Assembly (NCBI GenBank): GCA_020200095.1
Contig: JAIVJJ010000005.1
Coordinates: forward strand, 1 to 39,653
Source of the DNA: Acidobacteriota bacterium
Lineage (GTDB): Bacteria; Acidobacteriota; Blastocatellia; Pyrinomonadales; Pyrinomonadaceae
Reading direction: 5' to 3'
DNA: 39,653 nucleotides
Below the pieces are notes generated by a model, which saw only the letters and a list, made by a program, of their open reading frames with translations, was not told the origin of the DNA and did not search any database. Of this stretch, positions 24,628 to 31,900 are shown in pieces (the stretch's first letter is position 1; each line of letters opens with the position of its first letter). Position numbers and translations under genes: made by a program.

Positions 24628-25440
24628 ATGAAAAAATTAATTTACTTGCTTTTAATAATTTGCAGTATCTGCTCGGTTTCGACTTTCGCGCAGAGTCCGG
24701 CAAAAATTGAACCGTTCAAATTAGGCGAAACTCTTGTTTACGAAGGCAAGTATAATAAAGCAATTTTGCGCGGCATTGCCATCGCCGATTTTAACTTCAC
24801 CGTTCAAAGCGCCTCGAATAGCCCGGATTTCCTGCTTAAATCTGAAGCCAAATCGAAAGGCACGCTGATTAAGCTTCTAGGTTTCAAATTTAATCAAAAT
24901 TTTCAATCAACCGTTGACAGCGAAAAATTGCGTATTTTGAAAACCGTCAAACGCGACGAACAAGACGAGCGTGTGCGTGCTTCGGAAGCCGTTTTTGATT
25001 ACCGAAGCAAAAAAGTTATATTCGTTGAGACGGACCCGAATGATATGGCGCGCCCGCCTTATCGCACTGCTTCGCCGATTGAAACCGACACGCAGGATAT
25101 TGTTTCCGCAATTTACACGCTTCGACGCTTGCCTCTGGCAGTCGGAAAATCTTTTGAATTGGCGGTTAGCGATTCGGGTTTGGTTTACAAAATTCCCGTT
25201 CGTGTTACCGCCCGCGAACTGCAAAAAAGCGTTTTGGGAAAAGTTTGGTGTTTTCGAGTCGAGCCGCAAGTATTCGGCGATAAACGCCTGATTGAACAAA
25301 AGGGAAATATGATTATTTGGATTACCGACGATGCGCGCCGCATTCCCATCCGCGCCCAAATTGACGCAAATATCGGAAGAGTCGAAATCAAACTCAAGGA
25401 AATAAAGTTCGTCGGACAAACCCATGCTTCAAAATCTTAA
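24628..25440 (+). CDS. DUF3108-family secreted protein
   Basis: From the ATG at 24628 the product is 270 residues with a clean signal peptide (MKKLIYLLLIICSICSVSTFAQ). The mature part matches DUF3108: FKLGETLVYEGKYNKAILRGI at the N terminus, then ASNSPDFLLKSEAKSKG, VFDYRSKKVIFVETD, DTQDIVSAIYTLRRLPL and the C-terminal ARRIPIRAQIDANIGRVEI. The family is periplasmic and is often found near envelope biogenesis genes; its role is not established. The ORF-track start at 24595 adds an 11-residue extension before the signal peptide and is not preferred. The following gene starts about 75 bases downstream. Confidence 0.82.
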   Translation: MKKLIYLLLIICSICSVSTFAQSPAKIEPFKLGETLVYEGKYNKAILRGIAIADFNFTVQSASNSPDFLLKSEAKSKGTLIKLLGFKFNQNFQSTVDSEKLRILKTVKRDEQDERVRASEAVFDYRSKKVIFVETDPNDMARPPYRTASPIETDTQDIVSAIYTLRRLPLAVGKSFELAVSDSGLVYKIPVRVTARELQKSVLGKVWCFRVEPQVFGDKRLIEQKGNMIIWITDDARRIPIRAQIDANIGRVEIKLKEIKFVGQTHASKS

Positions 25441-25514
25441 AACTTGCCTTTTACTTGTCTCTTTCAGTAAAGACGCGCATAATCTTTTTATTACTGGCTT
25501 TTAATAAAAATTTT

Positions 25515-26282
25515 ATGATCGAGAAAGATATTAATTTAGACAACGAACAATCAGAAAAAGAAACGAATGTAAGAGAATTCGTGCTTGATGATTTTAAAAT
25601 TGATTCGATTTCATCGGCGGAAACGATAAGGCGCGAACAAAACGCGGCAAAAATTCCAACCGAAGATGAGAAAATTTATTCGGCAGCGAAGGAAATCTCG
25701 CCGCAAAATTCTGTCGACGCGGCTTTAATCCCGTTCGTTCGTGTAATGTTTTCTAATACGGTTGCAACGCCGCGCAAAAATCCTTCGCCGCTTCGTGATT
25801 ACTCGCCGCTTTTTATCGTTTCCGCCAATCAATTTGCCGAAGTTTTGGACGTTTCCGGTTTTCAGCAGGACGCTTTTGAAGTTGCTCTGGCAGGCGATGA
25901 CATTAAATTTACAGAAGACGCTACGGAAAATGCTTTTTATCAATTTATCGGTAAACAGGAAAACGATTTTACCCAAAATAATTCGAGCGAAATACGTTTT
26001 GCCCTCCTCGCGCTTGCTTCGGGTATCGTTCTGGAAAACCTACGCGGGCAAATCTCGAAAAATCTTTTTTTGAAGCTGCAAGAAAATGTCGAAAAACTAA
26101 GCGCCGAAAAAGCGCTTTCCGCATTGCAGGAAAATTTTGGCGTGTTTTCCGATGAAATGACAGAAGAGTTTTTCACGCCGACGGTTTTCGGCACGAGCCT
26201 GATAAACTTTCCGCGAGTTTCCCGAAAGAAATTTGTGCCGAAGTTTGCGCCGCTTAGTTCGTCTGGTTCGGCTTTCAAATAG
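25515..26282 (+). CDS. Hypothetical protein
   Basis: I do not recognise this protein. From the ATG at 25515 (MIEKDINLDNEQ) it is 255 residues, acidic at the N terminus, with no signal peptide or membrane helix. The middle contains PLFIVSANQFAEVLDVSGFQ and the C-terminal part is helical and Lys/Glu-rich (LRGQISKNLFLKLQENVEKL), ending in a basic Ser-rich tail. The ORF-track start at 25455 lies in what is probably the leader. Codon usage matches neighbours. It lies between the DUF3108 gene and the GH57 branching enzyme gene, from which it is separated by an inverted repeat. Confidence 0.65.
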   Translation: MIEKDINLDNEQSEKETNVREFVLDDFKIDSISSAETIRREQNAAKIPTEDEKIYSAAKEISPQNSVDAALIPFVRVMFSNTVATPRKNPSPLRDYSPLFIVSANQFAEVLDVSGFQQDAFEVALAGDDIKFTEDATENAFYQFIGKQENDFTQNNSSEIRFALLALASGIVLENLRGQISKNLFLKLQENVEKLSAEKALSALQENFGVFSDEMTEEFFTPTVFGTSLINFPRVSRKKFVPKFAPLSSSGSAFK

Positions 26283-26296
26283 ATAAGAAAAATTCG

Positions 26297-26363
26297 AACA
26301 GGATAGACGGGATAGGCAGGATGGAAGGATCTTTTTATCCTGTAAATCCTGTCCATCCTGTTT
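26297..26363. repeat. Intergenic inverted repeat, GGATAGACAGGATA word (second copy)
   Basis: AACAGGATAGACGGGATAGG faces ATCCTGTCCATCCTGTTT around a short AT-rich centre. It is the same word family as the element at 12412 but imperfect, and again lies directly upstream of a gene on the plus strand. Confidence 0.8.
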
Positions 26364-26382
26364 ATTTATTTGTTAAATAATT

Positions 26383-27978
26383 ATGCCGATTGGTTATTTC
26401 AGTCTCATTCTGCACGCGCATCTGCCTTTCGTGCGGCACCCCGAATATCCTGAATTTCTCGAAGAAGACTGGCTTTTTGAGGCAATTACGGAAGTTTATC
26501 TGCCGCTGATTTTCATTTTTCAAAACCTACACGAATCGGGAGCAAAACCACGCCTTGCAATGAATATCTCGCCGCCGCTTTGCGAGATGTTAGCAGACAA
26601 ATTACTTGAAACGCGCTATACCAAACATCTTGAAAACCTGCTTGAATTAGCGCGAAAGGAAGTTGAAAGAACCGTAAGAGAAGCGCCCGAATTTTACGAC
26701 GTGGCGCAAATGTATGTTAGAAATTTAAGCTCGTCACTTGCGCTCTGGAACGATAAATACAAACGTAATTTAATAAATGCTTTTCGTGAATTGCAGGAAG
26801 AAGACATTTTGGAAATTATCACTTGCGGCGCAACACACGGTTTTTTGCCTTTAATCTCAACCGAAGAAGCAAAACGTGCGCAAATTGAAATTGCCGTCAA
26901 AAATTACAAAAAACACTTCGGTAGGCAGCCGCGCGGCATCTGGCTGCCCGAATGCGCTTACGAAAATGGCATCGAAGCTTTATTAAAAAATGCGGGAATC
27001 GAATATTTTATTGGTGATTCGCACGCTGTTTTGTATGGCGAGCCGCGCCCTCGATACGGTGTTCACGCACCCGTCGCCTGTCCTAACGGAGTTGCAGTTT
27101 TTGCCCGCGACATCGAAACTTCGCAGCAGGTTTGGAGCGCCGAAGTCGGTTATCCGGGCAATGCCGCTTATCGTGAATTTTACCGCGACATTGGCTGGGA
27201 TTTACCGCTTGAATATCTAAAACCGCATCTACACAAAGACGGAAATCGCCGCCATCTGGGTTTAAAGTATTATCGAATTACGGGACGCGATGTGCCGACC
27301 GATAAAAAACAACCGTATATTCCAGAATTAGCGCGAAGAAAAGTTGCCGAAGACGCCGCGGATTTTGTCGGAAAACGCATCGAACAAGCGTACAAGTTAC
27401 ACGAAACATTTTCCGGACAGCCGCCGTTTGTCGTGTCGCCTTACGACGCCGAGCTTTACGGGCATTGGTGGTTTGAAGGTCCGCAATTTTTGGATTTTCT
27501 TTTCCGCGAGTTGCATTATAAAAAAGACGTTGTTCGCGCCATTTCGCCCGGCGATTTTCTCGAGGCAAACATTCCGATTCAAATTCAAAAACCGTCGGCT
27601 TCGAGTTGGGGCGAAAACGGTTATTACAAAGTTTGGCTTAATGAAAAAAACGATTGGATGTATCCGTATCAACACGACGTGGAAAAGCGAATGACCGAAT
27701 TTGCAAATCAATTTGTTGAGCCGAAAGAAATTGAACGGCGGGCTTTAAATCAAATGGCACGCGAACTTCTGCTCGCGCAATCGAGCGATTGGGCGTTTCA
27801 GATTTATCAAGGCACGACCGTTCAGTATTCGTCGCTCCGTTTCAAGTCGCACATTCACCGTTTTAACCTGCTGGCAGAACAAATTGTAAACGGTGACATC
27901 AACGAAGAACTTTTAACGGAAATCGAAAACCGCGACAATATATTTCAAGAGATTGATTTTCGGATTTATCAAAGCTGA
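26383..27978 (+). CDS. 1,4-alpha-glucan branching enzyme, GH57 family
   Basis: GH57 branching enzymes make alpha-1,6 branches in glycogen. The 531-residue length fits the TTHA1902-type enzymes, with an N-terminal catalytic barrel starting YFSLILHAHLPFVRHPEYPE, the nucleophile motif WLPECAY (E190) and the acid motif SPYDAELYGHWWFEGP (D354), and a C-terminal helical domain ending in the DUF1957 region (QSSDWAFQIYQGTTVQYS). Alpha-amylase or 4-alpha-glucanotransferase activity cannot be ruled out by sequence reading alone, but the domain order favours branching enzyme. It precedes ino1 by about 75 bases. Confidence 0.9.
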   Translation: MPIGYFSLILHAHLPFVRHPEYPEFLEEDWLFEAITEVYLPLIFIFQNLHESGAKPRLAMNISPPLCEMLADKLLETRYTKHLENLLELARKEVERTVREAPEFYDVAQMYVRNLSSSLALWNDKYKRNLINAFRELQEEDILEIITCGATHGFLPLISTEEAKRAQIEIAVKNYKKHFGRQPRGIWLPECAYENGIEALLKNAGIEYFIGDSHAVLYGEPRPRYGVHAPVACPNGVAVFARDIETSQQVWSAEVGYPGNAAYREFYRDIGWDLPLEYLKPHLHKDGNRRHLGLKYYRITGRDVPTDKKQPYIPELARRKVAEDAADFVGKRIEQAYKLHETFSGQPPFVVSPYDAELYGHWWFEGPQFLDFLFRELHYKKDVVRAISPGDFLEANIPIQIQKPSASSWGENGYYKVWLNEKNDWMYPYQHDVEKRMTEFANQFVEPKEIERRALNQMARELLLAQSSDWAFQIYQGTTVQYSSLRFKSHIHRFNLLAEQIVNGDINEELLTEIENRDNIFQEIDFRIYQS

Positions 27979-27995
27979 ATAAAATCTTTCCATGT

Positions 27996-28024
27996 TTGCC
28001 TTAACATTTTTGTAAGGCTATCAT
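27996..28024 (+). promoter_or_regulatory. Predicted promoter of ino1 with a palindrome in the spacer
   Basis: TTGCCT and TATCAT are spaced by 17 bases. GCCTTA and TAAGGC form a 6-bp inverted repeat that spans the spacer (about 27998-28018), a suitable operator position. A GGAG ribosome site follows before the ATG at 28053. Confidence 0.5.
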
Positions 28025-28052
28025 TTCTCATTTACTTCTCGGAGAATAATCA

Positions 28053-28457
28053 ATGGTTGAAAAAGGCGTGGACATTGTACCCGCAAGCGGCAAACTAGGT
28101 ATTTTACTCGTCGGACTCGGCGCGGTCAGCACGACTTTTGTCGCAGGTGTTGAAGCGATTCGTAAAGGAACGGCTGAACCGATTGGAAGTTTGACGCAAA
28201 TGGCAACAATTCGTTTGGGAAAAAGGACTGACAATCGCTGCCCGAAGATTAAAGATTTTGTGCCGCTTGCAAATCTTGAAGACGTTGTTTTCGGCGCGTG
28301 GGATATTTTTTCCGATTCGGCTTACGAAGCCGCGCTGCACTGCGGAGTTTTGGAAAAGTCTGACGTTGAAGATTTGCGCGAGCAGCTCGAATCGTTAAAA
28401 CCGATGGCGGCGGTTTTCTCGCCAATTTCAAAGCGGAAAAAGGCTGCGATAGATTAG
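28053..28457 (+). pseudogene. ino1: Inositol-3-phosphate synthase, 5' part, frameshifted
   Basis: Ino1 converts glucose-6-phosphate to myo-inositol-3-phosphate with NAD. This part encodes the Rossmann start GILLVGLGAVSTTFVAGVEA, then SLTQMATIRLGKRTD, FVPLANLEDVVFGAWDIF and LESLKPMAAVF. The frame then reads SPISKRKKAAID and stops at 28457. The rest of the enzyme continues in another frame (next entry). About 35-40 residues that normally follow PMAAVF (up to the FKAEKGCDR block) are absent, so this is a deletion of about 105-115 bases plus a frame change rather than a single-base error. Ribosome site GGAG precedes the ATG. Confidence 0.85.
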
Positions 28458-29281
28458 TGATTGTCTGGGCAGCTTCGACGGAGATTTTTCTCGAACAATC
28501 AAATGTTCATCAAACTTTAGAAGCGTTTGAAAAAGGTTTGTATGACGACGACCCGGCAATCGCGCCTTCGATGATTTACGCTTACGCCGCTTTAAAGTCG
28601 GGCGTTCCGTTTGCCAACGGCGCGCCGAATTTATCGTGCGACATTCCCGCTTTAACCAAACTCGCCGAAGACACGGGCGTTCCGATTTGCGGCAAGGATT
28701 TCAAGACCGGACAAACTTTGATGAAAACGATTCTCGCGCCCGGTTTGAAATCCAGAATGCTCGGACTTGAAGGGTGGTATTCGACCAATATTTTGGGTAA
28801 CCGCGACGGCGAAGTCCTTGACGATCCGGAAAATTTTAAAACCAAGGAAGAGAGCAAACTCTCTGTTCTCGAACACATATTGCAGCCGGATATTTACCCG
28901 GAACTTTACAAAGATTTCGCGCACGTCGTCCGCATCAACTATTACCCGCCGCGCGGCGACAACAAAGAAGGCTGGGACGCGATTGATATTTTCGGCTGGC
29001 TCGGCTATAAGATGCAGATAAAAATTGATTTTTTATGCCGCGATTCGATTCTTGCCGCGCCTCTAGTTTTAGATTTAGCGTTGTTTATGGATTTAGCCCA
29101 ACGTGCTGGAATGAAAGGCGTTCAGGAATGGCTCTCGTTCTATTTCAAAGCCCCACAAACCGCGCCGGAACTTTACCCCGAACACGATATTTTTATTCAA
29201 CTGATGAAGCTGAAAAATACGCTGCGACATCTTCAGGGCGAAGATTTGATTACGCATTTGGGTTTGGAGTATTACGATTAA
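28418..29281 (+). pseudogene. ino1: Inositol-3-phosphate synthase, 3' part, out of frame
   Basis: This frame opens at about 28418 with LANFKAEKGCDRLVIVWAAS and carries the conserved C-terminal body: SGVPFANGAPNLSCDIPALT, DFKTGQTLMKTILAPGLK, STNILGNRDGEVLDD, RINYYPPRGDNKEGWD and the closing LKNTLRHLQGEDLITH. The ORF-track line begins at an internal GTG (28457) that lacks a ribosome site. It is colinear with the preceding ORF and normally belongs to the same protein. The catalytic lysine region is intact, so if the break is an assembly artefact the enzyme would be functional. Confidence 0.88.
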
Positions 29282-29313
29282 ATTGAAGAATAAAAGGTTT
29301 CTGCGCCGAATCA

Positions 29314-30549
29314 TTATGGATTGTAAGGATTACGTAGCCAACCGGAATTTTGATTCTCTGTCCACGCACTTAAACTATGAGGTTGATAGTTACGAATTGC
29401 CAAATGTGTTATGTCATCAATAACGTCCAAAATCGGGCGATTTTTCTCTACACCGTTAATCACTATTTTGTAATTTGATTGTATGCGATTAAATAGTATT
29501 TCTAACAATTTAGGCTTTTCTAAACCATAAGTTAATTTTTCTTCATACAACCTGCTTAGCGGGTCGCGTCCAGTACCAAAATCAATTCTGCATTTTTGTA
29601 TTTCCGATTCGTCAAAGGTGTATCTATTTGTGCAAACTTCCGTCATTGCATTAGCAATTTCTTTATCAGTAAAATTGTCGAATTCAATGTTCTTGTTCCA
29701 AATTGTAAAAAATTCCTTTTTGGTTATAGTTAAATTTTCAATATATTGGGATTGTTTGCCAATTAAGGTGTCTCTCGCTCGTGGCGAATTGTTTTCGTTA
29801 TCCAATACAAAATAAACAACTGTTTGTAAATCGTGATAGTGGTCAATAAATCGTTCGATTTTTCTCGAATTGAATTCACCTATTGATTTCAAGTTGATTA
29901 TTTGAATTCTGTAAGCCGCTAATGATTTTCCGAAAGCCCATTTGGTTAATCTTGGAATTTCGTTGAATTCACCATCTCCTTCAACCATGAGTATAAGTTT
30001 GGGTCTTGGGTTTACACCAAAATCATTTGCAACAAATTCCATATACCGCAAATCATCTTTTGTCATTCCCTTTCCACGATATACTTCAATTGTTTCGGGT
30101 GAATCTCCGTATGTATAAAGTTTTCTTTCGGTTAAATCTTGGTAGAACAGATTTAGCATTTTAGACATTACCTTATATGTTTCCGATAATAGCGCTTTAT
30201 CTTTGAGTCTTTCTTTTTTTTCTTTTTTTACGAAACTGATTAATTCATCCCAATTATCAATTGGACTTATCAATTTCACCTGATGAGCAACAACTTCCCA
30301 CGCTCTGGCTATTTCATCAACGCTAAGTTCTATTTCATTAAGAAACTTTTTAGCATCCCAGTTTCGGCGATACTCGAAAAAATCAAAATCAGTAGATGGC
30401 TTGGTCGAAACGGTAATTGTTACCCCGTCAGACTCAGCATATGGTAGATATCTACACGAAATTAACTGGCAAATTTCAGCACACTTCTCAAGAGCATTCT
30501 TCCTGTCGCTACGTGTTTTAACTGTCCACTTATAGTCTTCGATAATTCT
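29314..30549 (-). pseudogene. TOPRIM-like accessory protein, C-terminal part after an in-frame TGA
   Basis: The open frame is longer than the ORF-track line: it continues upstream of the GTG at 30279 to the TGA at 30550-30552. It encodes RIIEDYKWTVKTRSDRKNAL, an acidic helical stretch, then a TOPRIM-like nucleotidyl core (KLILMVEGDGEFNEIP with the glutamate, and VVYFVLDNENN in the place of the DxD motif), then a helical C terminus. The fold resembles the nuclease half of OLD-type defence proteins, but no ABC ATPase half is present. DNA is much more AT-rich than neighbouring genes. It is probably one gene with the ORF at 30550-31098. Function is not known. Confidence 0.6.
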
Positions 30550-31098
30550 TCAGTGGAAATCTAGTATTTCTTCTTCGGTCCTAAACGCAAGGTCTTCAAT
30601 CTTAAATTTTATTTCCAAACTTTGAACTGCTATTTGCAAAGGCAGAGTTTGAAATATCGAGTAATAAGTTTCGACCTTTGGACGGAATCCATCGTAGCCT
30701 TTGTAATTTAACCAAGGTTGAAAAGCGTCTTTTGTTGGAATGTAAACCAAACCATCTTTAATCCAAGAATCAACATATTCTTTATTCCAATAGATAAAAT
30801 CTGCATAATCAGTGCTAGTTTCTCCATCCCAAATTTCGCCTTCTTGCAAAATTCCAAACTCTTGTACTTGAACTAATTCTCCTTCAGTTTTTACAGTCTT
30901 TCTTTTTATTTGTATTGCAGGATGATTTATCCTTAGCATTGGAAGGAAAATGCCGAGTTCTTCAAATCTTTCTAATCTTTTTTTGGAAATATCTATTCCT
31001 CTCTTCTTGCAAAAATCAACAAATCTTGAAGTGCTGAGCAAAGTATCTTGGAATAAATGTCCGTGTCCAAGAACTAAATGTGGAGTTATTTCTTTCAT
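30550..31098 (-). CDS. N-terminal part of the TOPRIM-like accessory protein
   Basis: This 182-residue ORF is in the same frame as the following one and directly abuts it through a single TGA (...EEEILDFH stop RIIEDYKW...). The N terminus (HGHLFQDTLLSTSRFVDFCK, then KKRLERFEELGIFLPMLRI) looks like a helical DNA-binding segment; the rest is a mixed domain with many Tyr, Trp and Asp residues. Restoring a sense codon such as TGG at the TGA would give a single protein of 594 residues. No family is recognised. Codon use is AT-rich and unlike its neighbours, so the gene looks acquired. A 25-codon ORF immediately precedes its ATG. Confidence 0.6.
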   Translation of the reverse strand: MKEITPHLVLGHGHLFQDTLLSTSRFVDFCKKRGIDISKKRLERFEELGIFLPMLRINHPAIQIKRKTVKTEGELVQVQEFGILQEGEIWDGETSTDYADFIYWNKEYVDSWIKDGLVYIPTKDAFQPWLNYKGYDGFRPKVETYYSIFQTLPLQIAVQSLEIKFKIEDLAFRTEEEILDFH

Positions 31099-31176
31099 TT
31101 ATTTAAATCTTGTGTCAATTTTCTCGTCCATCATTGCTTCAAGCCTCGCCCAATTTATTTCTGATGGCTCGTTCAA
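31099..31176 (-). CDS. Small ORF just upstream of the accessory gene
   Basis: Reading LNEPSEINWARLEAMMDEKI and onward to a TAA whose next codon is the ATG at 31098, this 25-residue frame has protein-like composition. The frame stays open past its TTG start into the yitT end. It may be a leader peptide, the 3' remnant of a gene replaced at this junction, or chance. No ribosome site is clear. Confidence 0.3.
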   Translation of the reverse strand: MNEPSEINWARLEAMMDEKIDTRFK

Positions 31177-31189
31177 ATTTTTCTCATTC

Positions 31190-31894
31190 TTAGTTATTAA
31201 TGCCGACGCCGCCGCTGCCTCTGTAAACCGTTACGCCGCGATGCAGGCGGTGGGTTATCATCTCTTTTATTTCCTCCCCTTTTAGCGAAACGATGGTGAT
31301 TGCCGTGTATTCTTCGATGCCGTGAATTATAAAGTCAATTGTTTTCGACGCGGCGACGTAGGTCAGAATCGAATACAAAGCCGATTCGACGCTTAGAAAA
31401 AAGGCGGCAGCTAGGAAAATAAATACATTTAAGATTAGAATTACGTCGCCGACGCCTAAAAGATAGCTTTTCCGGCTGACGAGCAGCGCGGCGATTTCCG
31501 TTCCGTCCAGAACCGCGCCGCCGCGAATCGCCAGACCGATTCCGGCGCCGATGAAAAATCCGCCGAAAACCGCGGTTAAAAGTTTGTCGGGCGTAACATC
31601 GGGATAAGGAATCGTCGCCAGCGCAATCGCTAAACCGCCGATTGCCAGCGCGCTTTTTATCGCAAACTTTCCGCCGATTTGTTTGTAGCCGAGCGCGATG
31701 AACGGAAGATTAAAAATCAAAATCAAAACCGCAAGCGGAAAACCGGCGACTTCGGCAACCAGCATCGAGATGCCCGTTACGCCGCCGTCAATAAAACGGC
31801 TCGACAGCAAGAAACCTTTCAAACCCATTCCCGCCGAGAGAATGCCGAGAATGATGAGAACGACGTTTAGAATTTCACGAAAGATTTTTTTCAT
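31190..31894 (-). CDS. YitT-family membrane protein, C-terminally truncated
   Basis: The 234-residue product has five to six membrane segments of the YitT/DUF161 family (VTGISMLVAEVAGFPLAVLI, GLAIRGGAVLDGTEIAALLV) and the start of the C-terminal DUF2179 domain (YTAITIVSLKGEEIKEMITH, RGVTVYRGSGG). It then ends abruptly as VGINN. Family members continue for about 50-60 residues after this point, so the DUF2179 domain is cut in half. The cut coincides with the start of the AT-rich accessory locus. The gene ends seven bases from the helicase gene, with which it is cotranscribed. Function in the family is unclear (membrane transport). Confidence 0.85.
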   Translation of the reverse strand: MKKIFREILNVVLIILGILSAGMGLKGFLLSSRFIDGGVTGISMLVAEVAGFPLAVLILIFNLPFIALGYKQIGGKFAIKSALAIGGLAIALATIPYPDVTPDKLLTAVFGGFFIGAGIGLAIRGGAVLDGTEIAALLVSRKSYLLGVGDVILILNVFIFLAAAFFLSVESALYSILTYVAASKTIDFIIHGIEEYTAITIVSLKGEEIKEMITHRLHRGVTVYRGSGGVGINN

Positions 31895-31900
31895 AAATTT

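Noticed and set aside
30550-30552. Selenocysteine reading of the in-frame TGA
   Set aside because: No selenoprotein family is recognised, no obvious SECIS hairpin follows the TGA, and there is no Cys-containing homologue in view; a TGG to TGA mutation is simpler.
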